Shown: positions 16,722-24,592, counted from the first letter of the stretch. The stretch: DNA of 64,000 nucleotides from Corynebacterium sp. MSK008 (GCF_030232585.1 NZ_JASPJX010000010.1:1-64000), one strand, 5' to 3'. Notes: generated from the sequence alone by a model not told the origin. Translations and numbers: made by a program.

Positions 16722-18493
16722 TCGGCATCTACGCCCACCACCACGGCTCCGGGCACATGCACCGCTGCCGCGCCATCCAGCGCGAACTGCGCGCCATGGG
16801 GCACGAAGCGCAGATCCTCTCCACGGCAGACGGGGACGTTTCGCTTCTCGACGACGCCAGCGACACCCCACGCCGCATGCGCAGCGGCCGCGCGATGACC
16901 GCCGGCGGCACGCTGCACTACGCGCCGTACGGGGCGCCGCAGATCGCATCAAGGTTCGCGCAGATCGCCGACTGGGTGGCAGAAAACCAGCCGGAGGCGT
17001 TCTACGTGGACGTGTCCAACGAGGTCGCCGCGTTCGTGCGGATCATGGGTGTGCCGGTGGTGGTGCACGCGATGCCGGGCTACCGCGGCGACGCCCCGCA
17101 CCAGCTCGCCTACGCGCAGGCCGATGCGATCGTGGCGGCGTGGCCGGACTGGGTCGAGGTGCCGGATCATTTGCGTGCGCATGCCGACCGGTTGCACGCC
17201 GTCGGCGGGATCTCGCGGCTTACCCCGCGCGAGGGGGTGAAGCGCGACCCGAACCACGTGGTGGTGATGGCAGGTTTGGGCGGCTCGACGTGGTCGCCGG
17301 CCGATTGGGAGGCGGTGCAGCGCGCCTGCCCCGAGTACCGGTTCACGTTTTTGGGCGGCGATAACCACGTCGACGACCCGACGGAGCTGCTGCAGTCCGC
17401 GGGCATCGCCGTGACCGCCGGCGGGCAGAACTCCGTCGCGGATCTAGCGGTGACCGACACCCCGGCGGTGATCCTGCCGCAGCCGCGCCCCTTCACCGAG
17501 CAAAAAGCGGGCGCAAAAGCACTCGAAGGCCTAGCGACGGTACGAAACGCCTTCCCCGCCCCCGAAGAATGGCCCGAACTGCTGCGCCGCCGCGACACCG
17601 ACTGGGGCCGCTGGCAGACTCATGGTGCGGCGCGCCGGGCCGCCGAAGTCATCGCCGGCGTGGCCGCCGACCCCGGCCAGCCCGCCACCTGCGTGATTAC
17701 ACTCGCCGACGCGAACCGGCGCGACCACCTGACCCACCAGGTCAACCTCATGCCGATGGGCGTCGACCACGTCACTGTCGCACTCGGCGACGCGGATGCG
17801 CTGGCCAAAGCGGTGCCGAAAAGCCACGTGGTGGAAGGACCGCGCAACCTCGCCGCCGCCCGCAACCTGGGCGCGAAGACAGCCATCGAGCGCGGCGCCG
17901 AGGTGCTCGTGTTCTTGGATGCGGACTGTTTGGCCTCCGACGCACTGGTGCCGCGCTACGTCGCAGCGTTGCGTGAGCGCCCCGACGCCGTCGCCGCCGG
18001 CCCGGTGACCTACATGGACGAAGGCCAAATCCGCGTCACCGACCCCGACCCGCACCCCGCCCGCCCCAACCCGGCCGACGGCGAGCTCGTCGACGCCGAC
18101 AACTACGACCTGTTCTGGTCCCTTTCCTTCGCCCTGACCGCCGAGACGTGGGCGCGCATCGAGCGCGACTTTGGAGGCTTCGACCCCACCTTCGAAGGGT
18201 ACGGCGGGGAAGACACAGACTTCGCCCGCGAGCTCGAGCGCCACCGCATCCCGCTCGTCTGGGTCGGCGGGGCGCACGCCTACCACCAGTGGCACCCCGT
18301 CTCATCACCGCCGTGGGAACACCTCGAGGACATCGTCGCCAACGCCAACCGGTTCCACGACAAATGGGGCACCTTCCCCATGGAAGGTTGGTTGGAGGCG
18401 TTTGAGGCCGAAGGTGCCGTCGATAAGCAAGATGCCCCGAAGCGCTATATCCTGCGAAACCATGAACTTCACCATCCACGAAGGAAGCACTGA
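16718..18493 (+). CDS. Two-domain glycosyltransferase fusion: MurG/GT28-like GT-B plus GT2
   Basis: The 591-residue protein joins two enzymes. Residues 1 to about 320 resemble UDP-sugar GT-B transferases of the MurG/GT28 type: the start IGIYAHHHGSGHMHRCRA and the donor segment GGQNSVADLAVTDTPAVIL. Residues from about 324 form a GT-A GT2 domain with VFLDADCL near residue 400 and the galactosyltransferase-type YGGEDTDFARELE near 494. The reading frame is continuous, so the fusion is real in this sequence. Two consecutive sugar additions by one polypeptide is an inference. The ATG overlaps the preceding stop, and the 3' end overlaps the next gene by 32 bp. Confidence 0.85.
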   Translation: MIGIYAHHHGSGHMHRCRAIQRELRAMGHEAQILSTADGDVSLLDDASDTPRRMRSGRAMTAGGTLHYAPYGAPQIASRFAQIADWVAENQPEAFYVDVSNEVAAFVRIMGVPVVVHAMPGYRGDAPHQLAYAQADAIVAAWPDWVEVPDHLRAHADRLHAVGGISRLTPREGVKRDPNHVVVMAGLGGSTWSPADWEAVQRACPEYRFTFLGGDNHVDDPTELLQSAGIAVTAGGQNSVADLAVTDTPAVILPQPRPFTEQKAGAKALEGLATVRNAFPAPEEWPELLRRRDTDWGRWQTHGAARRAAEVIAGVAADPGQPATCVITLADANRRDHLTHQVNLMPMGVDHVTVALGDADALAKAVPKSHVVEGPRNLAAARNLGAKTAIERGAEVLVFLDADCLASDALVPRYVAALRERPDAVAAGPVTYMDEGQIRVTDPDPHPARPNPADGELVDADNYDLFWSLSFALTAETWARIERDFGGFDPTFEGYGGEDTDFARELERHRIPLVWVGGAHAYHQWHPVSSPPWEHLEDIVANANRFHDKWGTFPMEGWLEAFEAEGAVDKQDAPKRYILRNHELHHPRRKH

Positions 18494-19256
18494 CTGCCCG
18501 GTGATCGTGCACGTGCCGCACGCCTCGCGCGAGATCCCGGCCGAGGTTGCCGCCGATTTCATCGCCACCGACGACCAGATTGCGCGCGAGCTCGACCGCG
18601 TCACCGACGACCACACCGACACCCTCGCCGCGTCCGCGGCCGAGCAGTCCGGGTGCGCGCCGTGGATGATCGTGAACAACCTTTCCCGCCTGGTCGCGGA
18701 CCCGGGGCGGTTTTCCAACGAACGCGAATCCATGGACTCGACTGGACGCGGCGCCATCTTCCTCAAACTTGGCGACGGCAACCCGCTGCGGCCGCTGGAC
18801 ATGGACATCGCCGACCTGAAAGCCGAGTACTACTTCCCGTACGCCGACGCGGTGTCCAAGCTGGTCTCCGGACGCCTCCAAGACTGCGGCTGCGCCGTGA
18901 TCGTGGACGTGCACTCCTACAACAACCAACCCGACGAGTACCGCATCCACCCCGGCAAACTCCTCCCGGACGTGTGCATTGGCACCCACTCCGTGCACAC
19001 ACCCGCCGTGCTTGCCGACGAAGCCGACCGCACCTTCACCGCCGCCGGCTTCAACGTGGAGCGCAACACCCCCTTCGCTGGGGCGTACGTGCCGGTGGAC
19101 TACGACAAGAACACCTCCGTGTTGGCCGTGATGTTCGAGGTGCGCAAAGACCTGCTGGAAAACGACGAATCGCGCGTTCGCGTCGAAGCCGCCCTGGCCG
19201 AGGTGATCCGCAAGGCCGTGGAGATTTCCCGCACCGATATGGGCCGCCCGATGTAG
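18462..19256 (+). CDS. N-formylglutamate amidohydrolase-like zinc hydrolase
   Basis: The 264-residue protein fits the N-formylglutamate amidohydrolase family. It has the N-terminal VIVHVPHASREIP metal-binding motif, the FSNERE segment, IVDVHSYNN with the catalytic Asp-x-His-Ser, and PVDYDKN near the C-terminus. In histidine catabolism these enzymes hydrolyse N-formylglutamate, but no hut gene is nearby. Instead the gene is the last of a glycosyltransferase operon and begins inside the fusion gene by 32 bp. A role in trimming an acylated or formylated glycan component is possible but speculative. Confidence 0.75.
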   Translation: MNFTIHEGSTDCPVIVHVPHASREIPAEVAADFIATDDQIARELDRVTDDHTDTLAASAAEQSGCAPWMIVNNLSRLVADPGRFSNERESMDSTGRGAIFLKLGDGNPLRPLDMDIADLKAEYYFPYADAVSKLVSGRLQDCGCAVIVDVHSYNNQPDEYRIHPGKLLPDVCIGTHSVHTPAVLADEADRTFTAAGFNVERNTPFAGAYVPVDYDKNTSVLAVMFEVRKDLLENDESRVRVEAALAEVIRKAVEISRTDMGRPM

Positions 19257-19278
19257 CCGTTTTTGGGCGTGCCTATTG

Positions 19279-19300
19279 CCCCGCCGCGGGTGGGGCGGGG
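19279..19300. terminator. GC hairpin between convergent operons
   Basis: CCCCGCC (19279-19285) pairs with GGCGGGG (19294-19300) across an 8-nt loop. There is no good T-tract on either side, so termination is uncertain. Confidence 0.3.
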
Positions 19301-19315
19301 TGTCTGGGGTGCGGT

Positions 19316-20353
19316 TTAGTCGAAGAGCAGCTCCATCGCGCCTGGGGTGGTCATGGGGACTTTGGTGCCGTTGGGCGCGACCCAGTGGATCCGCGCGTTG
19401 GGGTTGTCGATGTAGCCGAACGGGCCGTTTTTGTTGTCGGCGTTGACCCCGTTGTGGAAGGGGCAGAGTTCGGCGAGGTTGTCCATGTTGGTCATTCCGC
19501 CGTAGCGCCAGGCGTTGATGTGGTGGGTCTGCGTGGTTTCGGCGGAGTGCTTGCAGTCCGGGAACGCGCAGGCCGGGCAGGTGAGTTTCGACATGACTTT
19601 TTGTTTTGGGTTGGCGCAGCGCTTTGCGTGGTAGAGGTTGACTGGGCCTTCTTGGGGGTGGAACGCGGCGACTTCGAGTATGTCGCCGAATTCGTGCTCC
19701 ATGTATTCGGCCCCTGTCATGGTGGTGCCGTCGGTGCAGATCAGCGTGACTTCGTCTGCGTGGCCGGATTGGATGCGGGCCCAGTCGGCGATCGGCACCA
19801 GGATGATCGGCCGGAAGTTCGCCTGTGGGACTCCTTTGCCGTCGCGCAGTATGCCGATAAGCGTGTGGGCCATTTGGGCGGCCGCCGGGTCGTCGGCGTC
19901 GATGAGTTTGCGCAGCAGGTGCTCAAGGTCGGCCAGGTCGCGCTCGTTGTAGGTCAGGATCATGGTGCGCATGCCTGCCTTCGAACGGGAGAACCTGCAC
20001 GAGGGTGGGGCTGGTTTGACGGGTTGTTTGATCAGCCGTTTGATGCGCTTGGTCAGTGCCCTATAGGAGCCGCGGTGGCGCACCAGGTCGAGGCGGATGC
20101 GCCAGCGTTCGGCGGCTCCTTCGACGGCGAGCAGCTTTTTCTCGATGTGCACGAGCTGGTCGACCGGTAGACCGTGAGCAGCCTCGAGTGCGTCGCGTTG
20201 TTTGCGGGTGAACTGGGTCGGACCAAAGTAGGTGTGGTGCACCCGCGCCAAATCGCGCACCCGGCCGGTGGACAGCCCGGCGGCCATGGCTACGTCGCGG
20301 TCGAAGTCGGCGAGCATGCCCACGCCTGCGGTGACAAAGTCGGTGAAGTTCAT
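19316..20353 (-). CDS. HNH endonuclease signature protein
   Basis: The 345-residue protein ends with a clear HNH nuclease domain. Cys pairs (CPAC and a following Cys) precede THHINAWRYGGMTNMDNLAEL and CPFHN. The N-terminal 200 residues are helical and basic, as in the corynebacterial and 13E12-like HNH families, whose members recur as scattered copies in actinobacterial genomes. Its target is unknown. I start at ATG 20353; upstream in-frame residues carry no similarity. A pair of inverted DnaA boxes lies 55-103 bp upstream of the start. Confidence 0.8.
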   Translation of the reverse strand: MNFTDFVTAGVGMLADFDRDVAMAAGLSTGRVRDLARVHHTYFGPTQFTRKQRDALEAAHGLPVDQLVHIEKKLLAVEGAAERWRIRLDLVRHRGSYRALTKRIKRLIKQPVKPAPPSCRFSRSKAGMRTMILTYNERDLADLEHLLRKLIDADDPAAAQMAHTLIGILRDGKGVPQANFRPIILVPIADWARIQSGHADEVTLICTDGTTMTGAEYMEHEFGDILEVAAFHPQEGPVNLYHAKRCANPKQKVMSKLTCPACAFPDCKHSAETTQTHHINAWRYGGMTNMDNLAELCPFHNGVNADNKNGPFGYIDNPNARIHWVAPNGTKVPMTTPGAMELLFD

Positions 20354-20407
20354 GGCCCGAAAGCTATGGCGGCGACGCAACCCCAAACAAGACCCAAATG
20401 AGAATCT

Positions 20408-20456
20408 GTGGATAAGCACCGCCGGTTGTTGACGCCGCAACACCGTTTATCCACAG
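20408..20456. promoter_or_regulatory. Inverted pair of perfect DnaA boxes
   Basis: TGTGGATAA (20408-20416) faces TTATCCACA (20448-20456) with 31 bp between them. The match extends one base further on each arm (CTGTGGATAA / TTATCCACAG is symmetric apart from the spacer). It is between the HNH gene and the terminator of the etf operon. Confidence 0.55.
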
Positions 20457-20462
20457 CAACGC

Positions 20463-20493
20463 AAAACGCGGTGGCGCACCAGCACCACCGCGT
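20463..20493 (-). terminator. Rho-independent terminator of the etfB-etfA-cytochrome b operon
   Basis: On the minus strand ACGCGGTGG and CCACCGCGT form a 9-bp stem with a 10-nt loop, followed by TTTT. It is 18 bp past the cytochrome gene stop. Confidence 0.75.
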
Positions 20494-20510
20494 CATACGC
20501 TGCGAAGTTT

Positions 20511-21926
20511 TTAACGCTTGGACACCTTGCCGGTCTTGCCCGCCACCGGCGCGACCACCGAGGCGCGCGCGAAGAACCAGCCCAACGCCGTCACACCCGC
20601 CGCGACCAGGAACATCACCACACCGATCCAGCTGGTGGCGTCCTCGCGCGCGGCGAACATCGCGTTCATGTTGCCGCGCACGCCGGTGGTGAGCACGAGG
20701 AACACGTGCACGACCACAAACGCCACGAAGTAAATCATGGTGGGGAAGTGCACCGCGCGCGCCCATGACATCGGCACGGCCTTCCACGATGCCGGCCACA
20801 TGCTGCTCATGCGGAAACCGGACGCGATGGCCAGCGGGGAGGCGATGAACACGGTGATGAAGTACGACAACTCCTGCAGCGCGTTGTAGTGCAGCCAGGG
20901 GTTTTCCGTCGGCCAGTCCAGCGAGAGGTACTGCAGGCCCGCCGACACCGCGTGCGGGATGGCGTCCCAGCTGGTGGGCACGATGCGCATCCATTGGCCG
21001 GTGGTAAACAGCAGCACGAAGAAGATGGCGCCGAGGGCGACCCACGCGACGTCGAGAAGCTGGTGCAGCCAGAGCGTCACCGAGATCTTCTTGCCGCCCT
21101 TTTTCGGTTGCCAGTAGGCGGCGGGGCGTTTCTCGCGGCGCACGTCGATGCCTGTTTTGATAATCAGCGCCATCAGGAACATGTTGAAGAAGTGCGCCCA
21201 GTTCAGCCACCCCGGTAGGCCAACAGGGGCGTTGTCCGGCAGCGGCTGGATGCCGTTGTAGCGGGCGATGAAGTCGGCGCCGGCCTCGGTGCCCACGTAC
21301 CAGCGCGCGCCGAATACGGCCGCGGCGAGCAGCAGGAGCGCGCCGATCGCCCATGGGAGCCATTGCTTTGCGACGCCCTCCGGTTTCCCCTCAACAGCAG
21401 ACTTCGCCTGAGCCGGTTGTGGCGCCGGCTCGGGCGCCGTCTTGGCCACGGCGTCGTCGACCACTGTCGCCGCGGGCGCCGCGGTCTCTGGCTCGGTCTC
21501 GGGCTCGGTCTCAGCAACCGGCGCCGGCGCGGCGACGCGCACCGTCCCGGCCGGCGGCCACGGCTCGCCGCCCTCGACGCGGGGCAAGCCTTGGCGCAGC
21601 GGCACCTCGACCGTGTGCTCCGGCTCTGCTGGGTCGGTGGTTTCTGCGACGGCAGTGGGCACGGCGGCAGCGGCAGCAGGCGCCGCAACGCGGACCGTTC
21701 CGGCGGGCGGCCACGGCTCGCCGCCCTCGACGCGCGGCAGGCCGCGGCGCAGCGAAACCTCGGCGGTCTCGGCCGCGCCAGCAACGGGCGCCGCGGCGCT
21801 ATCAGCAGCGCCAGCGTCCACCGCGGCGTCCTCAACCGGCGCGCCTTTCACGTCGACGGTGCCCGCGGGCGGCCACGGTTCGCCGCCCGGCACACGCGGC
21901 AGCCCTTGGCGGAGTTCTACCTGCAT
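20511..21926 (-). CDS. Cytochrome b/b6-like membrane protein with three N-terminal GLPRVxGGEPWPPAG repeats
   Basis: The 471-residue protein has two parts. Residues 1-190 are Ala/Pro/Glu-rich and contain three copies of LRxGLPRVxGGEPWPPAG (residues 5-22, 59-76 and 110-127) in about 52-residue periods. Residues 195-465 form six membrane helices with candidate haem histidines in NWAHFFN, LWLHQLLD, AVHFPTM and VVVHVFL, as in b-type cytochromes. It is the last gene of an etfB-etfA operon; its ATG overlaps the etfA stop as TAATG. A role passing electrons between ETF and the quinone pool is inferred. The repeat motif is unknown to me. Confidence 0.8.
   Translation of the reverse strand: MQVELRQGLPRVPGGEPWPPAGTVDVKGAPVEDAAVDAGAADSAAAPVAGAAETAEVSLRRGLPRVEGGEPWPPAGTVRVAAPAAAAAVPTAVAETTDPAEPEHTVEVPLRQGLPRVEGGEPWPPAGTVRVAAPAPVAETEPETEPETAAPAATVVDDAVAKTAPEPAPQPAQAKSAVEGKPEGVAKQWLPWAIGALLLLAAAVFGARWYVGTEAGADFIARYNGIQPLPDNAPVGLPGWLNWAHFFNMFLMALIIKTGIDVRREKRPAAYWQPKKGGKKISVTLWLHQLLDVAWVALGAIFFVLLFTTGQWMRIVPTSWDAIPHAVSAGLQYLSLDWPTENPWLHYNALQELSYFITVFIASPLAIASGFRMSSMWPASWKAVPMSWARAVHFPTMIYFVAFVVVHVFLVLTTGVRGNMNAMFAAREDATSWIGVVMFLVAAGVTALGWFFARASVVAPVAGKTGKVSKR
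21540..21920 (-). repeat. Three coding repeats of the GLPRVxGGEPWPPAG motif
   Basis: Copies lie at about 21855-21920, 21693-21761 and 21540-21608. The first copy has Pro where the others have Glu after RV. The 30-residue linkers between copies are unrelated Ala-rich sequence, so only the motif is conserved. Confidence 0.85.
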
Positions 21927-22867
21927 TACTTGCGCGCCTCGATCCGCGCGTTGATCTCAGAGATGATGTCCGGCACCAGGTCGAACAGGTCGCCGATGAT
22001 GCCGAAGTCGGCGATGTCGAAGATCGGGGCGTCCTCGTCGGAGTTGATCGCCACGACGGTATCGGCGGTCTGCATGCCCACCAGGTGCTGCACCGCGCCG
22101 GAGATACCGACGCCGATGTAGAGCTTCGGGCTGACCATCACGCCGGTCTGGCCGATCTGCGCCTCGTACGGCACCTGGCCTTCGTCGACGGCGGAGCGGG
22201 TGGCGCCGACGGCCGCGCCCAGCGCGTCGGCAAGTCCGCCGACGAGCTCTTCGAACATGTCCTCGTCGCCCAACGACACGCCGCCCGCGACGACTTTGTC
22301 GGCGGTGAGCAGGTCGGGGCGGTCGGAGGTGCGCTCCACGGGGGTCACGGAGAGCACTTCTGCCTCTCGACGTCCCGTCGGAGCCACCTCCAACTCCCGC
22401 ACCTCAGGCGCGGCCGCCTCGGCACGCGTTTCCACGGCACCCTTGCGCAGGGTGATCACCGGCGCGGAGTGCGTCGCCGCGGCAGAAGAGGTGTAGACGC
22501 CGCCGAAGTTCTGGTGCTCGGTGACAATGCCCTGGTCGTCGCGGCTCACAGACACCGCGTCGGTGAGCAGCGCCTTGCCTGTGCGTGCGGCGAACCGGCC
22601 GGCGGCTTCGCGTCCGCGCACGGTGTGGGCGAACAGGACGGCGGCTGGGAAGAGTTCGTCGAAGGCGGCGGCAGCTGCGTCGATAAGCGGGGCATCAGAC
22701 ACAAGCACCACGCCGGCGCCGAGCGCACCAAGCTCATCGACGTGCGCGCGGTCCGACGCCAGCACCACCGGGGTGCCGACGGCAGACGCGGCGCCGATGA
22801 GCTCGGCCGCAACGGGGCTGACTGAACCGTCGAAGGAGCGGTCCGGGACAACAAGAATCTGGGTCAT
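21926..22867 (-). CDS. etfA: Electron transfer flavoprotein alpha subunit (FixB)
   Basis: The 313-residue protein has the C-terminal FAD-binding domain of ETF alpha: GQTGVMVSPKLYIGVGISGAVQH and VVAINSDEDAPIFDIADFGIIGDL. An N-terminal domain pairs with the beta subunit. It accepts electrons from acyl-CoA and related dehydrogenases in the cytosol. Its start is 9 bp after the end of etfB, and the stop overlaps the cytochrome b start by one base. ETF normally passes electrons to ETF:quinone oxidoreductase. That gene is absent from this window, which makes the adjacent cytochrome b notable. Confidence 0.95.
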   Translation of the reverse strand: MTQILVVPDRSFDGSVSPVAAELIGAASAVGTPVVLASDRAHVDELGALGAGVVLVSDAPLIDAAAAAFDELFPAAVLFAHTVRGREAAGRFAARTGKALLTDAVSVSRDDQGIVTEHQNFGGVYTSSAAATHSAPVITLRKGAVETRAEAAAPEVRELEVAPTGRREAEVLSVTPVERTSDRPDLLTADKVVAGGVSLGDEDMFEELVGGLADALGAAVGATRSAVDEGQVPYEAQIGQTGVMVSPKLYIGVGISGAVQHLVGMQTADTVVAINSDEDAPIFDIADFGIIGDLFDLVPDIISEINARIEARK

Positions 22868-22876
22868 GGCTGCTCC

Positions 22877-23650
22877 TTAAATGAGGTTCTTGGATTCGAG
22901 GAAGTCCACCAGGCGGGCTGCGGCGGTGGAGCTCGCGTCGATGATCTCGCCGCGCTCACGCTCCGGGCGGCGCTCGATGCCCACCATGATTGCGCGCGGG
23001 TGGGTGAAATCCTCCGGGTCGACGCCGAGCTCGGCGAGGGTGATGGTGCGCAGCTCCTTCTTCTTCGCGGCCATGAGCCCCTTGAAGTTGGGGTAGCGCG
23101 GGTCCGCGAACTCGTCGGCGACGGACACCACGGCCGGCAGCTGCGCTTCGAGCTGGGCGGTGGCGGCGTCGGAGGCCTGGGTGGCGCGCACGGTCTCGCC
23201 CTCGAGCGTGAGCTCGGTGAGGTTGGTCAGCACCGGCCAGTCCAACAGCTCGGCCATGAAGGGGGCGATGACGCCGGTGCCGCCGTCGGACGATTCGGCG
23301 CCCGCGATGACGAGGTCGTAGCCCTGCTTCTCGACGAGCTTCGCCAACACCTCACCAGTCAACGTCGCATCCGCGCCGGTGAGCGCGTCGTCCGAGACGA
23401 TGTAGGCCTCACTCGCGCCCATGGCGATGCCGCGGCGCACCGAGTCGGCGGAGGACTCCGGGCCGACGCTTAAGATCTCGACCTCGACGTTTTCGCCCGC
23501 TTCGGCGATGCGCAGCGCGGCTTCGACGGCGCGCTCGCTGACCTCGTCGGCGACGACGTCGCCGGAGCGGTCCGTCAAACCCGTCTCCAGGTTCATTTCG
23601 CGGTCACTGTACGTGTCCGGCACTTCTTTCAGCAGCACAGCAATGCGCAC
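22877..23650 (-). CDS. etfB: Electron transfer flavoprotein beta subunit (FixA)
   Basis: The 257-residue ETF beta subunit has the start MRIAVLLKEVPDTYSD and the AMP/NAD-type region DLVIAGAESSDGGTGVIAPFMAELL. I start at GTG 23650, because AAGGAG ends 5 nt before it and the protein then opens like other EtfB proteins. A GTG two codons upstream (23656) overlaps the ribosome binding site. It is the first gene of a three-gene operon ending at the terminator at 20463-20493. Confidence 0.95.
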   Translation of the reverse strand: MRIAVLLKEVPDTYSDREMNLETGLTDRSGDVVADEVSERAVEAALRIAEAGENVEVEILSVGPESSADSVRRGIAMGASEAYIVSDDALTGADATLTGEVLAKLVEKQGYDLVIAGAESSDGGTGVIAPFMAELLDWPVLTNLTELTLEGETVRATQASDAATAQLEAQLPAVVSVADEFADPRYPNFKGLMAAKKKELRTITLAELGVDPEDFTHPRAIMVGIERRPERERGEIIDASSTAAARLVDFLESKNLI

Positions 23651-23710
23651 GGCCACTCCTTGCTCTTGAGCTTTCTGGGGTTCGCGATCGCTGTGCAGTG
23701 TAACGCACGG

Positions 23711-24508
23711 CTAAAAGTCGAATCCCCCGAAGTCGAAGCCGCCGCCGTCGCCGAACCCGCCGAAGTCCCCGAAGTCGCCACCGGCATCGCCCATGTCACC
23801 CATGTCGCCCATCTCGCCGGCGCCGTCCATGCCTTCGCCGAGCCCGCCGGCCTCAAACGCCTCCGCAGACGCCGCACCGGACATCCCCGCGAACATCGCG
23901 GAATAGAACATCATGGAGCTCGCCGCCCACACGCCGGTCATCATCGCCGGGCCCCACCACGCGGTGGAGTACCAGCCGGCCGGGACCGGGCGGCCCGCAA
24001 CGGCGCCGCCGGGGTAGTAATGCGGCGTCTGCGCGGTCGCGTGCGGCGACGCCATGACCTGCGTACCGTCCTCCTGGGTGACGGTGCGCTGCTCGGTCAC
24101 GCGCCCTGCCTGGCGCTGGCCCTCCAGCTCCGGCAGCTGCGGGCCGGCGGGCAGCCCCATGATCTCGCGGGCCGCGTTGACGTAGTGCAGGCCCTCCAGC
24201 GCGGATTCGCGGGCCAGCATCGCCTGCTTGACGGAACGTGCGTCGCTAAGCCCTGCGGATGCCGCGTTGAAGCGCTCGGAGGCGTCCGCCATCGCCTGCT
24301 GCGACGCGGTGTCGTTGCCGGAGAGGTTCAGCACCTGCGAGCCCAAGCGGTCGGTCCAGCGCTTGGCGTCGGCGTACGCGTCGTCGAAAGACAGCTGCTG
24401 CTGCCTCGCCACCTGGCGGCGAGATTGCGGCATCTGCCGCTGCCCGCTCATGTTCGGCAACATCACCAACGCGCCAACCATCAAGAAAATGAGCAACAGG
24501 GTCAACAT
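23711..24508 (-). CDS. Membrane-anchored protein with Gly/Asp/Phe-rich tail, unknown function
   Basis: I cannot name this 265-residue protein. Residues 1-20 form one hydrophobic segment, probably an uncleaved anchor. Residues 40-140 are helical and could be coiled coil. Residues 175-215 are hydrophobic and Met/Ala/Trp-rich (WGPAMMTGVWAASSMMFYS), possibly a second membrane region. The last 45 residues are almost only Gly, Asp, Met and Phe, with GDMGDMGD and GGFDFGGFDF steps. AGGAGGAGCC gives a strong ribosome binding site at ATG 24508. It stands alone between etfB and tRNA-Gly. The tail suggests aggregation or condensate behaviour, which is speculative. Confidence 0.75.
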   Translation of the reverse strand: MLTLLLIFLMVGALVMLPNMSGQRQMPQSRRQVARQQQLSFDDAYADAKRWTDRLGSQVLNLSGNDTASQQAMADASERFNAASAGLSDARSVKQAMLARESALEGLHYVNAAREIMGLPAGPQLPELEGQRQAGRVTEQRTVTQEDGTQVMASPHATAQTPHYYPGGAVAGRPVPAGWYSTAWWGPAMMTGVWAASSMMFYSAMFAGMSGAASAEAFEAGGLGEGMDGAGEMGDMGDMGDAGGDFGDFGGFGDGGGFDFGGFDF

Positions 24509-24592
24509 GGCTCCTCCTAAATATTGTTCGTGTTTGGTTCAACGCATACGCCTGCGCTAAAGTTCCGCACAGCGCAGCAGTTTTTGGCGCCT

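Noticed and set aside
16718-18493. The two-domain glycosyltransferase as two genes joined by a sequencing error
   Set aside because: The frame is open across the junction, codon use is uniform and no internal ribosome binding site or start lies at the domain boundary.
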